Shown piece after piece: positions 24,768 to 35,675 of a DNA stretch of 64,000 nt. The DNA comes from Corydoras sp. C115 (taxonomy: Eukaryota; Chordata; Actinopteri; Siluriformes; Callichthyidae). The stretch covers positions 4,114,001 to 4,178,000 of the forward strand of contig JAFMOC010000007.1 of the NCBI GenBank assembly GCA_019802505.1. The letters are read 5' to 3'. Numbering within the stretch: the first letter of the stretch is position 1; every line of letters starts with the position of its first letter. The position numbers and the translations under genes are program-made. The notes under the pieces were generated by a model. That model had not been told where the DNA came from. It did no database searches and saw nothing but the letters and a program-made list of their open reading frames with translations.

Positions 24768-25700
24768 TAGGGCTGCAACAACAAATCGATTATGAAAAGT
24801 GTTGATAACAAATTTAGTTATTGATTTGTTGGGTTGCACGATTTCCGAGATACTCGCATTGGCGTAACCGCTTTGGTCACCTGCAGCACTTCAACAACGC
24901 TGGAAAAAAATTGCAGGTTGAAAAGAACGAGGCGGAATCTATGAAACAACTATAATGTTTCATGTTTCATTTGTAATAAATTCTACAAATGAAACATGGC
25001 CAACGCAGAAAAAAAGCTTCTGTTTAAATAATCAAAAGTGTGGGGACACTTCACACTTCACACAACTAAAGAACGTGTAACATGCAAGCTCTCCGAAAAT
25101 GAGCACGACGGTGATGATACGCCACCTGAAACTAAACATGCTGGAGTCACCGATGAGGAGGAAGCTTGACTGCAGAGTAAATCACTACAGCATCCCGAGT
25201 TTCTTTCATTTTGAAGTGAGCACTCACACTATGACACCGGCAGAGCACGCTTCACGCGGTTTTTGGTCGTTAACTGGATAATAACAGTGATTTTCGTTTA
25301 AGTAGCTTAAGCAGTGTTTAAATGTGCTTTATAAATACATACAAATTGTACACAATGGTCATGATTAATGATCAAGCTTCACATTTTAATTTTCTGACAA
25401 AATATGAGTGAAGACACTGCACTCTTTGGGAGGGATGGGGATTAGGTAACATATTACAGCTACACAAATTTGTGTAATTTAGTATTTTTTTCACATTATG
25501 CTCAGTGTGTTTGAGATTTCTGTTTAATTGCTCTTTGGGCTACTTGGATGCCTTAAACTCATACTGAAAATAAATCCAGACATTTATTGACCTGCTTAAA
25601 AAAGACATGGAAATGTTTTTTTTTTTTTTTTTATCTGATTCATCAAAAAAATAATCAACCGATTAATCGATTATCAAAATAATCGTTAGGTGCAGCCCTA
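24768..25700 (+). mobile_element. hAT-type element, sibling of 18974 copy
   Basis: A 933-bp element with ends TAGGGCTGCAAC and GTGCAGCCCTA. Both ends carry the internal AATCGATTAT/ATAATCG motifs of the family. The flanking 8-mers ATTGTAAC and ATGGTAAT match at six of eight positions, consistent with an old target duplication. The plus strand at about 24990-25170 carries the same BED-like and acidic remnant as the first copy, in broken frames. Confidence 0.8.
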
Positions 25701-26303
25701 ATGGTAATTTGGCTTAATGCTTATATCTCTCCCCCTCTATTTTTTTGAGCAGTTACAATTTTTCTCAGAATCTCAGCCAAGCAATGTAATGTTACATACA
25801 TGACACAAAAAGCAGACTAGATGAATGTCAGCTCAATTATAAATTCAAAACAAGAATAGTTCAGTTTAAGTATAGACAGTTCGCACAAAAAGGATTTGAC
25901 AGAACACCTCTAAAACCTTGCATTTCAACACATCATTAGAATTTGGAAGAAATACTTTTTAAAAAACAATAAATGTATTAAAGAATGAACATAAATTCTG
26001 ACTCAAGTGTAAATCTACTGTGAATGATTTACTTACAATGAAACCCCAACACAAACTGTAAATGTGTTTGAAGTCTGAAACCTGAATCCAGAAAATATGG
26101 ATGGATGGACAAAAATTGATTGTTTTAAGCATAGGATACAACTTTTTAAAAAATGTAAGTATTAGAAAACATAAAGGACAGACTGAAAACAGGAGTAAGT
26201 GTGAGTCACATTTCACAACCAAACCCCACAAACTTCAACTCAGAAGAATCTGATCCAGTTACATTAAAATTTAACAATGCTGGGTTTGGCCTTGCAAACT
26301 TAC

Positions 26304-26415
26304 CTTGACAACATTGGCTTTGTGTCTCTCTAGAACCTGAATAGTCTGTGCTGTCTTTGGATCTATAATGAGGATGCTGGAGTGGCATCCTTGTGCAATC
26401 AAGCCTTGCCAGCCC
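26304..26415 (-). CDS. wdr11: wdr11 coding exon 2
   Basis: Encodes residues 29-66. The frame, shifted from the longest open frame here, reads GWQGLIAQGCHSSILIIDPK then TAQTIQVLERHKANVVK, which aligns with vertebrate WDR11 GWQGLIAYGCHSLVVVID and HKADVVK. The 112-bp exon has a CTCAG acceptor and an AAG/GTAAGT donor. Its first base completes the Trp codon begun in exon 1. Confidence 0.97.
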
Positions 26416-29400
26416 CTGAGGGGGGAAAAAAGCAACAAAAGAGGAATCATATGAGTGAAAGAAAGACTGACACTGCATTCTAAATCTCACACTCCCTTTT
26501 GGAATAGCTTGTCAAGATAGTAGAGCAAGCTATTTTAAGATTCTGTTAAGCACAGTACTATGTGATTTGGGACGTAGGTTAAAAGAGACATCAAATAATC
26601 CTAAAATATACAAGCTGTTTCTAAACAACTTTCTATAACAAATCATAGTGATCTCATTCTCATATAACTATATTTTAAAGCAACTGAAGCAAAACTGATG
26701 CTTTTGTCTGATGCTTAATGAATCCCAAAGATCAAATGCTTCTTATTTCTGGACTTTTTCCAACATCCCTTGTGCTTCATTTTAAACCCCTTGTGCCATC
26801 CTCACAAATGAACATGACACACATTACATCAAAAGTTAAAACATACAAGCTGGATCTGCACTGTTGGTTGCACATCATTATTAAGAAAAGCCAAGTCATG
26901 CAGATTTAATAGCTTTAAAAATACTCTAACTCCTCAAACCTTGATGTTGCAACATTCAGCAGTCATAGTCTCTTCTAAACAGTTGCCAATAAATCAGAAA
27001 ACCAAAATATAGAAGGGGGAGGCTTTAAGAAGAATTATTTTTTCTTTGGAACATAGATAAGAAACAGTGAAGATGGGCTGTTGTAATTTAAAAGAACAAG
27101 AAAAAAATTAACAGACATGCTAGTAGAATTGCTCGAAAAGCACAACAGAAGCCTTTTGTGACTGGGAAATCCAACCACAAGATTAAGTAGATTTTGGATT
27201 AGTGATGCAGTGTTCTACTGTACATCAATAACTGCACAAGCGTCATTAGATCAAACTATTTCTGCATTCTCAGGTCATGTGCAGGACCTCTATGACCTCT
27301 ATGACTTGCAAGACAGAATCAGAATTACAAAATCTGTTACAGAATTACAAAAAAGTTTTCACTATGTTGGGAGATTTTGACTATACAGTATATGTTATAA
27401 AAATGAAGTAGATATTAAAGCATAGAATGTGTTTAAGAGTATGAAGTGTTTATAAGAATTTGGAAAAGGCTAGTAAGAAAGTGGGCTCATAAAGCCTTTA
27501 AAAAATGATTACATAAATATATCACAAATTTGCATATTTTTACCTATTTCGGGGGGTCTCTGGAACATAGCGTTTTAGATTTTACAGTACACATCTTTTG
27601 ATCACCATTTTGCATTTTACAACTATAACACTAAGAGTTAAAATATTTTAAGGCAACCCAAACAGTAACAGTAATAATTACTACAATTTAAATTAATTAA
27701 AAATAATTTTCAATTACTTAAATTTTTTTTTTTTTTTTACTTTATTTATTTCAATTACTTTATTTATTTTTCCAAGTTGCTTATTCTTATTAGAAATGTG
27801 ACTGTGCGGCAGCCTATTTTAACTCTAAATGGAAGAAAGATCAGGGTTAGACAGGTCTCTAGTCCATCATAGGGAACACAAGCATATTCACAGCCAATAA
27901 CTGGGAACTGAACAAAATGCCTTCATGATGTAAGGTAAAAGTGCTTGTGCTATTGTCATATACATAAAAGAACAACATTTAAAACCCTTTAAAAAATTTT
28001 AAAAAGTGAAAAATATTAGCACAAACTTTATTTAAAACTTGAAAAAAAGTCATCTGTGAAAATGACATAAAGCTGCTTCCTAAAGAATAAAATAACTTCA
28101 CATTTGCACAGCAAGTGATCGAGCACAGCTATTAAAACAAGCACTGTTTCAGACTGAGAAAATATATCCTTATGCTTTAAGTGTGAAAAACAAAAAGCGA
28201 AAAACTGCTGGCTATGCTGCATGTTAAGGTTGAGCTTTTAAAGAAACTTGGCAAGTTATGGAGCAGTAACATTGCAAATGCCTAATATCTGCCCTTATCC
28301 TAAAGACAAATGCTTTATTGGTAAGAGGGTGATCCAAATGCTTAGTCTGCATTTGGCAGATTCAACTGGCAACAACATTACTGCTTAAAATGTATTTAAC
28401 AGCCTGATAAGAAATGGCTTTTAAAGGGGATTGCAGCTAATAGATAACTGCACTTTTGCAGATTATGGTAAAGTTTACCAGGACTCAAAGATGTAATTAA
28501 GGAAAAAAGACTCAATAAGTAGATAAGAATTAGCCAATAAGCACAGTGAAACCTTGAGTCCTACACATGAAACCGTTTCAAAACAACAATCAAAACTTTA
28601 TGCCATATTATTCTTTAGAATCTGTTTATTCTTTTTTTATATTATAGCATACCAACAATGCATTGGATACATGAACCACCTTATTTAACATTGTGTCTTA
28701 AAAAAAAAATCACATTTACATGTAGAATAAATAGAATAAAAAGAATCAACACATCTTGGATTATCATAGTTGACATTTCAAGTATCTTTTATGTAACGTT
28801 TGCCGCAGGGTGAATGACAAAATCATACACTAGATAAACCACACTGCAAATGAAAGAGATAAAAGTCAGCTTTCAGTGCGCATTATGCTTGTAATGTGAA
28901 ATAAGACCCTTCAAATCACATTTATGAGTTTATTGTGCTCATATTGGTTTTTTTTAATGGTTTGAAAGCGTTACTTTGTTAAAGCGATGCATTAAGCTTA
29001 GCCCTTTAATGTCCTGCTCAACCGTTTGGTAGAGCACATTTTCAGTCACTATATCTTATTGAAAAAGTTGTTAAACTTAATTCAACCTGATTGAGCCATA
29101 TCTACCATTCGGTAAAGAAATGTTATGCAAGAAAAATTCACTAGGGGTCACTTTGTCTTTTAATAGTATGACGTTTAAGTTCACCTCCATAGACGAAGTC
29201 GGCAACCAGCAAAACAAGCCACACATTCGGATGTTTTTTGGCTGAATTTGCAAAGATAAGCATATTTTATTTGCACAATGTAGTTTGAGAGGCTTTAATA
29301 ATCAGAATTATGTAACTTTTTACAACATAAATGTTTTATAAGGGTCAAATAATTTTTTAAAAACACATGTGACCAAAAGGATGGCTGTTTATGGTAAAAG

Positions 29401-29689
29401 TACATATGCTTAGCTATAGTAATTAGAACGAAGTCTTTGGTTGGAATTAAAAATCTCTGATCATTCATATTCATATTGTAACACATTTATTATTATTATA
29501 TGCAATATATTTAAATCTATTTATTTCACAAATTGACATACAAGGAAAGTGGTTATAACAATTTGTGTGCTATTTTTTCCCTTATTATTATTATTTTTAA
29601 TTTATTTTTTTAAAAAATTCACACAAATAATAGATGGACACAAAAGTTTTAATGGTCCAAGACCACGTTCTTTTCTAGTCCTCCAGAAA

Positions 29690-30237
29690 ATCCTCAAGAG
29701 TCTGATGTTGATCTGAGTTATGATGATTATCAAATAGAAGATCTAGATTATCTATGTTTTTTAGCCCATCCAAAGAGTAGATTCTGGAGAAACATCTTTT
29801 GAGTCAATGGATGATGAGGTCTCAACAAGTTCATCTTCTAAACCACCACCCCGTAAGAAAAACAATTTCCCTAGAGGAGCCAGAGGACACAAGTAACCAT
29901 ACTATTCTATACTATACTATACTATAGTATACATTCACCCCTAGGCCTAAACAAAGCCAGGGAGAAAATCTGGAAAAATGAAGACATTAGGACGTTCCAG
30001 GTTCCTGATTCAAGATTTGAGCCCCCTGATGCTGTGAAGACACCATTCCAGTACTTCAAAACACTCTTCAATGACAATATGATTGAACATATTGTGCAAC
30101 AGACCAATCTGTATTCTGCTCAAGAGTTAAGGAAACCAATCAAAACTAGTCCACAAGAGATTGAAGAGCATTTGGCAATGCTAATGCAATGTCATAATGC
30201 AAACCAGCAATGCTTCATAGCATACCACAAGAAATAA
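29690..30237 (+). pseudogene. piggyBac transposase remnant
   Basis: Two broken frames. The first (about 29690-29775) is acidic (ENPQESDVDLSYDDYQIEDL), like the N-terminus of piggyBac-derived proteins. The second, from about 29940 to a stop at 30237, contains PDAVKTPFQYFKTLFNDNMI and EHIVQQTNLYSAQEL, the region before the catalytic core. The DDD catalytic domain is gone, so the protein is non-functional. Confidence 0.75.
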
Positions 30238-30407
30238 ACTGAATCCAAAGCTGAAAAACCATTAGTTCTGTTCACACAAGATTATTTAAAAAAAGGCATA
30301 AAAGTTAACAAAGTTAGCATGTTATTGCACTTTATTATTGCTTTTTATTGCTGTTGTTACTATTTGTAATTATTTTATTATTATTATTGTTAAAATTTTC
30401 CGATTTT

Positions 30408-30764
30408 GGGGTGGCACGGTGACTTATTGGTTAGCATGTTCTCCTTTCAGTGCTAGGGATTCCCGGTTCGAATTCCAATCTGGATGGAGTTTCCATGTTC
30501 TCCCCGTGTCCACGTGGTTTTCTTCCAGCTTCTGCAGTTTCCTCCCACAGTCCAAAAACATGGATCAAGGTCAATGGAATTCTCCAAATTGCACCATATA
30601 GAGTGTGTTTGTGTGCGTGTGTGAGTGACTGTGTGCCCAGCGATAGGTTGGCGGCCTGTCCTGAGTGTATCTGCCCAGCGCCCGAAACGTTCTTGCCTGG
30701 ATGGACATGGGGAAGCCCCCCGCGACCCTAATATAGGATAAAGCGGAAGATGGATGGATGGATG
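30408..30764 (+). mobile_element. SINE (mermaid-like) inside piggyBac relic
   Basis: Plus-strand full-length copy from GGGGTGGCACGGTGACTTAT to the GGATGGATGGATG tail. The target duplication is TTCCGATTTT (30398-30407) and TTCTGATTTT (30765-30774), one mismatch. Confidence 0.93.
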
Positions 30765-31389
30765 TTCTGATTTTACTACAAATATGTCTCAGAAGAAACA
30801 CTACATCCCAAAGCTCGCACAACCAGATGTTATATGACAACTTTGGGCACATTCCACTTGTCTAAAAAGTCAGAAAAGTTAAGAAAACAAAGAGTTAACA
30901 TGTCATTTCCCTTCATTTAATTTTTATTTTGTATTTCTGGTTCTTGTTCTTAGTTTTACCATAGAGTGCCATCTCAACCGTTTGGTAGAGGTGTGTATTT
31001 TGGAAACTGGGGAGTCTATTTAAAAAAAAAAAACATCAATTGTTTTTATTAATGCCCCAAACATAAAAAAAAAATAATAATATTTTTTTCTTTGCTTTTT
31101 TTCTTGGTGATGACATTAAAGGGTTAGCAAAAAACACAGCCTTAAGACATACATGTAACTGAATTTAATCCTTGGACAACTAAACCAAGTGGCATGGTGG
31201 TGTAGTGGTTAGCATGTCTGCCTCTTAGTGCTGAGGATTCAGGTTCAAATTAAAATCTGGGTGGAGTTTTCATAATCTCACTGTGCATGGCTATTAAAAT
31301 TGCCTGCTCTAAATTACCTACAGTAAATTACCTACAGTAGGTAAATTACCTGCTCTAAATTACAGTAATTTACAGTATATAGTGTAGAT

Positions 31390-32480
31390 CAGGGGTGCTC
31401 AATACGTTGATCGCGAAGGGGTGTCGGGTAGATCGCGATGAAGGTTTTAGGGGAAAAAAAAAGCGTTTATCACGTGTCAGTGCTTTTTTTACAGCACAGT
31501 ATCGGAAGCGCTTATACGCACACATGCACACACATTCTGAATCTGAATCTATCCCTGTGCAAGCAAGCGGTCTGCCCCCCCCCGTCTCTCTCGCTGTTAC
31601 CAAAACCGGCACGTGGCCACGCCTCCGTGCTTAAATCCGAAGCACTGCCTCGAGAATAATCTATATTAGATTTACATTAAATTAGATAGTTTCTGTTTTT
31701 ACACTTTATTTGATTGACAAGATGAAGGACAAGTGAAGCTCAAAAAGAACTAAAATGTTCCACTTTCATTTAGAGTGGGGGGAGGGTGAATATTTTTTTT
31801 TTACAATGTCAAACTCAAAATGCATTTGCTTTTATTAATGTTCATGTTCTGTTTGGGGGCAGCACAGCGGCTTAGTGGTTTGACATGTTCTCCTCTCAGC
31901 GCTAGGGATTCCCGGTTCGAATCCCAATCTGGGTGGAGTTTCCATGTTCTCCCCGTGTCCGCGTGGGTTTCCTTCGGGTTCTCTGGTTTCTTCCCACAGT
32001 CCAAAAACATGGATCAAGGTCAATTGAATTCTATAAATTGCCCCATATAGAGTGTGTTTGTGTGAGTGAGTGTGTGCCCAGTGATAGATTGGCGCCCTGT
32101 CCCAGCGCCCGAAGTGTTCTCCCCTGGATGGGCAGGTGGAACCCCCCTGCGACCCTAATAGAGGATAAAGTGGAAGATAATGGATGGATGGATGTTCTGT
32201 TTCGGGGAAATGTGGGTTACAGTGATTGTTTTACATTTGTGCTGTATACAGTGTGTTTGGGTTTAACTATAATCAGGTTTTCTCCGTGCTATTTGCTGGA
32301 ATGTGTTTAATAAAAGAGATAAAAATAAAATAAAATTCTAACAGATTCGACAATACTAACATGATGTGTGTAAACAGTTTCAATATAAAAGCCTAAAAAA
32401 TAGCGATTGACCCCAGTAGATCTCGATGACCTGTCCAATGGAAAAGTAGATCTCAGGCCAGAAAAGTGTGGGCACCCCTG
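31390..32480. mobile_element. hAT-type element carrying a SINE
   Basis: Ends CAGGGGTGCTCA and TGGGCACCCCTG with an identical 8-bp target duplication GTGTAGAT at 31382-31389 and 32481-32488. GATCGCGA-like motifs near the left end and TAGATCTCGATGACC near the right end are subterminal repeats. Without the inserted SINE it is about 740 bp. No transposase is encoded. Confidence 0.9.
31855..32191 (+). mobile_element. SINE (mermaid-like), innermost layer of nest
   Basis: Full-length plus copy from GGGGGCAGCACAGCGGCTTA to the GGATGGATGG tail, with an 11-bp target duplication ATGTTCTGTTT at 31844-31854 and 32192-32202. It is the youngest of three nested insertions. Confidence 0.95.
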
Positions 32481-32964
32481 GTGTAGATGGATTAGTGCCC
32501 TGTCCAGGGTGTATCTGCTCGGCACCCAAAATGTCCTTCACTAGATGAGACCCACATCCCCCTCACACCCCACATAACCCTAGCAGAGGCAAAAGCCAAT
32601 GAGATGAGATGTTTCTATAGATAAAATTTTTTTTATATTTAGACAGAACTGAATAATACACCTATATTTGATTCTCAAACCGACCAGAAAATCACAACAT
32701 AAATAAATAAGCGATGGTTATATCAAAATAAAAACATCTAATGTTTTGTGAATTTGTTTTCAAATAAAATGTAGGAAATATAGAACATTCTAAAGCGTTC
32801 ACAAACAATAAAGCAAATGAATGAAAAAGTACTGGTATCAATATCACACACACACACACACACATTCCACCATCACACTGTTTAGATTATGTGGCATATT
32901 TATTGAATTTAATTGTTTATTACATGTGGCACAAATTTGCATGCAGATACATTTCCTTTTCGAT

Positions 32965-33715
32965 TCTCCAATCAAAAGTTTTAGAACACACCAATTTTTC
33001 CAGTTATTTATTGCAATTAGATGAAACAGCTGGAAATGGTAGACAGAAAGAAGGAATGATGGACTAAAATCTATGGTTCATTGTGCAGGATCTTTGTGCG
33101 CCATCAAGAAGGTAAAAGGATGGTTCCAAAATGTGTGACAGGAGGACGTGTGATGGTCTAGGCCTGGTTTGGTGGATTCAGGGTCAGGGACTTGTACAGA
33201 ATAAGAGATATCATAAACCAAAATGGCTACCAAAGCATTCTGCAGAGCCATGCAATAGTATCTAGTATGCACCTAGTTATTCAGGGATTTATACTAAACA
33301 TAAGTCCAAGCTATGCCAGAACTTCCTCAGGAAAAAAAAGAATAGGATGGTGAGCTTGAAAGCACAGCACAGTCTCCATACTTAAACCCCATCAACATGG
33401 TTGCAACAGAAAAGAAAAAGCTAAGCAACCTACAAATGCCACACAATTATGGGAACTTCTGCAACAGATTTGGGGAAATCTGTATGAAGAATATTTTATT
33501 TCTATTGTAGACAGAATGACAGGAGTGTGTTCTGCTATTATATCTACCAAATATGGATACTTTGATGAGCCAAAAGTTTAATACATATTTTCTATTTATC
33601 TTCAATTTTTTAGCTGTAACCTTCATTCCAAAGTGCAATTAGACATTAAGCCTAATATTTTCCAATAAATAAGTAGAAAAATTGGTGTGTTCTAAACCAT
33701 TTCACCAGTAGTATA
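32965..33715 (+). mobile_element. Tc1-like relic, internally deleted
   Basis: Inverted ends include TTTAGAACACACCAATTTTT at the left and its complement near 33682-33702. Degenerate transposase code is readable in the plus strand (GACAGGAGGACGTGTGATGG for the GGGSVMVW region, CTCCATACTTAAACCCCATC for PDLNPI). Frames are broken throughout. The left part of the transposase is missing. Confidence 0.7.
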
Positions 33716-34164
33716 TATAAATTACATGCAGATGTCCATGTATGCCATCAATTCACATGCATCACGTGAAAAACCTCAGTACAATCTGAAAATGCAGCCA
33801 TTGCACTGCATAAAAGCATACATTAAAAAGATTTACGAACGTAAACGTAACCTAGCAATCTAAACCAGAACGGAGTTGAAAATGCTTCAACATGGACTAG
33901 TTTCTGCTAATAAACCCTAATAAATAAATAATAAATAAAGTCGAGGTGTTGAGTTTACAATATAAGAGGTTTCCTCATCAAAGACATACCACGTCATTAA
34001 AAACAAGGCTACACGAGATATGGAACAATAAATCAAGTAACGAGCACAAACACAGCAGTGTCGCATTTAAAACACACGAGTATGAAAACATTAGCGACGG
34101 CTGTGAAGCAGAATGTCAGCTGTAAAGCTAACCCTTTAGCCACAGCGCTAGCGCTCGAACTCAC

Positions 34165-34250
34165 CAGTCCACTGCAGTCCTGTTCAGTAAATGAACCGGG
34201 CCAGTCAGTGTCCGCGCCGCCAGTTTAATATTGACGGTGTAAGGTATCAT
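34165..34250 (-). CDS. wdr11: wdr11 coding exon 1 (start codon)
   Basis: Encodes residues 1-28 plus two bases of Trp29. It reads MIPYTVNIKLAARTLTGPVH then LLNRTAVDW, matching the vertebrate WDR11 N-terminus MLPYTVNFKVSARTLTGAL. The donor is TG/GTGAGT. This Met aligns with the known start. WDR11 is a scaffold of two WD40 propellers and a helical C-terminal part. With FAM91A1 and C17orf75 it captures AP-1-derived vesicles at the trans-Golgi network, and it has been linked to Hedgehog signalling and hypogonadotropic hypogonadism. The exons here cover the beginning of the first propeller. Confidence 0.97.
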
Positions 34251-34440
34251 GACTGCTGAGCACAAAAATGTCTGAACTTGAGATTTTTCTTAAGAAAGCC
34301 AAATGAATGATTGCCAGCTACGATTGTAAACAGGAAGCAGATCTTGTGCTTCACGTTTTTGTTTCCGAAGAGAAACACCTACCTTAAATGTGGTTCCCCT
34401 GTCGAGGAGGCACTGCTACGGTTGCACGCAGGTGTTAATT
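34251..34440 (-). promoter_or_regulatory. wdr11: wdr11 5' UTR and proximal promoter (inferred)
   Basis: Region directly upstream of the start codon on the minus strand. An ETS-type core is visible in ACAGGAAGCAGA (about 34329-34340, plus strand). No TATA box stands out and CpG density is low. The transcription start is not determinable from sequence. Confidence 0.45.
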
Positions 34441-34480
34441 CAATCCAATGTAATAATCACTGAACACTGAATTCCAAATC

Positions 34481-34512
34481 TAAACATTTGGATACACAAT
34501 ACACAGAAAACT

Positions 34513-34594
<82 letters not shown>

Positions 34595-34626
34595 AGTTTT
34601 CTGTGTATTGTGTATCCAAATGTTTA
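34481..34626. repeat. 146-bp perfect palindrome
   Basis: Arms of 37 bp (34481-34517 and 34590-34626, beginning TAAACATTTGGATACACAAT on the left) are exact reverse complements and enclose (TA)36. Because the TA tract is itself self-complementary, the whole 146 bp is one uninterrupted palindrome. It lies 231 bp upstream of the wdr11 start codon. It may be real or an assembly fold-back at the TA repeat. Confidence 0.95.
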
Positions 34627-34646
34627 TATATATATATAATATAATA

Positions 34647-34700
<54 letters not shown>
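34627..34700. repeat. imperfect (TA)n microsatellite
   Basis: TA-rich tract with ATAATA interruptions between the palindrome and a SINE. A further TA array continues on the SINE's other side at 35047-35085. Confidence 0.9.
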
Positions 34701-34704
<4 letters not shown>

Positions 34705-35044
34705 TTCATTCATTATCTCCCGCTTTATCCTCTATTAGGGTCGCGTTGGGGTTCCCCATGCCCATCCAGGGGAGAACGTTTCGGGCGCTGGGCAGATAGA
34801 CCCAGGACAGGGCGCCAATCCATCGCTGGGCACACACTCACTCACACAAACACACTCTATATGGGGCAATTTAGAGAACTCAATTAACTTGATCCATGTT
34901 TTTGGACTGTGGGAGGAAACCGGAGAACACGGAGGAAACCCACGCGGACACGGGGAGAACATGGAAACTCCACCCAGATGGGGATTCGAACCGGGAATCC
35001 CTAGCGCTGAGAGGCGAACGTGCTAACCACTAAGCCACCGTGCC

Positions 35045-35046
<2 letters not shown>
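34701..35046 (-). mobile_element. SINE (mermaid-like) inserted in TA repeat
   Basis: Well-preserved minus copy, from the (ATTC)n tail at the left to GCCACCGTGCCGCC at the right. Both flanks are TA repeat, so the target duplication cannot be delimited. Confidence 0.93.
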
Positions 35047-35090
<44 letters not shown>

Positions 35091-35126
35091 GGAATGTTTT
35101 TTCCTAACCAGTGTATTTATTTATTA

Positions 35127-35377
35127 AGCCGCTGGGCTGATACACCCAGGAAAGGGTGCCAATCTTTCACTGTGCACACACTCTATAACACAAACACACT
35201 CTATATGAGGTAATTTGGAGGATTCAATTGACCTTGATCCATGTTTTTGGAGTGTGGGAGGAAACCGGAGAACCCGGAGGAAACCAACACCGACACTGGG
35301 AGAACATGGAAACTCCACCCAGATTAGGATTCCAACCTAGTGCTGACGTGCTAACCACTAAGCCACCGTGCCTCCCT
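35127..35377 (-). mobile_element. SINE (mermaid-like), 3' tail lost
   Basis: Minus copy beginning inside the tail region (GCCGCTGGGCTGATACACCC) and ending with the head GCCACCGTGCCTCCC. The 3' end of the element is missing, which is unusual for a retroposon and suggests a later deletion. Confidence 0.85.
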
Positions 35378-35394
35378 GTAAATGCATAAGTCTG

Positions 35395-35484
35395 CTGCTT
35401 TATATTCAATAAATGATCGTTCAACTGCTTTATATTCAATAAATGATCGTTCAACTGCTTTATATTCAATAAATGATCATTCAT
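35395..35484. repeat. 30-bp tandem repeat, three units
   Basis: Three near-identical 30-bp units starting CTGCTTTATATTCAATAAAT at 35395, 35425 and 35455. The third differs at its end. The 30-bp period keeps a frame open on the minus strand (NDHLLNIKQL repeated), which I do not regard as coding. Confidence 0.95.
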
Positions 35485-35584
35485 TCAATTTAAAAACCTC
35501 AACATCCTAAACATTCCATCAAACCACAATATTCTATTAAAAAAACACATCCAGATATGAACTCCGCCATTACGTAATGTGATA

Positions 35585-35675
35585 CATGAGAACCTGAAGG
35601 AAACCCACAAAGACACAGTGAGAACATGGAGAACTCCAACCCAATGTGGGATTTAAACTTGGATCCCCCTGGTCC
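35585..35675 (-). mobile_element. SINE fragment, strongly diverged
   Basis: AACCTGAAGGAAACCCACAA, then AGAACATGGAGAACTCCAAC, match the central part of the mermaid-like SINE on the minus strand. Both ends are missing. Confidence 0.6.

Larger units (their letters stand above)
17143..26303 (-). other. wdr11: wdr11 intron 2
   Basis: The longest intron seen (9.2 kb). It holds TA microsatellites, hAT-type elements (17551-18212, 18974-20329, 24768-25700), a SINE nested in the second, a V-SINE-like copy, a Tc1/mariner relic, an LTR remnant and a perfect hairpin. The parts 18213-18973, 20338-21237, 22681-23689 and 25701-26303 hold nothing I can name, though 20440-20830 looks like degraded transposon sequence. 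Confidence 0.8.
29002..31123 (+). mobile_element. piggyBac-type element, degraded
   Basis: A 2,122-bp element with perfect 12-bp terminal inverted repeats CCCTTTAATGTC and GACATTAAAGGG, each flanked by TTAG (28998-29001 and 31124-31127). The CCC...GGG ends and 4-bp duplication are typical of piggyBac, although the usual target is TTAA. The motif CTCAACCGTTTGGTAGAG is repeated in the same orientation at 29017-29034 and 30973-30990, with a looser inverted copy at 29102. A piggyBac transposase remnant lies inside, and a SINE has inserted at 30408. Confidence 0.85.
31189..32613 (+). mobile_element. SINE (mermaid-like) split by a hAT element
   Basis: The 5' half (GTGGCATGGTGGTGTAGTGG through TGGGTGGAGTTTTCATAATC) lies at 31189-31381. 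The 3' half (GTGCCCTGTCCAGGGTGTAT through CCAATGAGATGAGATG) lies at 32489-32613. The hAT element and its target duplication separate them. The copy is diverged and has a local duplication of TAAATTACCTACAGTA near 31310-31370, so it is the oldest layer of the nest. Confidence 0.85.
26416..34164 (-). other. wdr11: wdr11 intron 1
   Basis: A 7.7-kb first intron. It contains a piggyBac relic (29002-31123), the nested SINE/hAT/SINE block (31189-32613) and a Tc1 relic (32965-33715). The stretch 26416-28990 is AT-rich with no recognisable element. First introns often hold regulatory sequence, but nothing here identifies any. Confidence 0.8.

Noticed and set aside
26206..26490. Long minus frame over wdr11 exon 2
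   Set aside because: The exon is coding in a different frame, fixed by the splice phases and by similarity to WDR11.
27780..27920. Possible extra SINE copy (GTGCGGCAGCC start)
   Set aside because: After the first bases it does not follow either SINE family closely enough.
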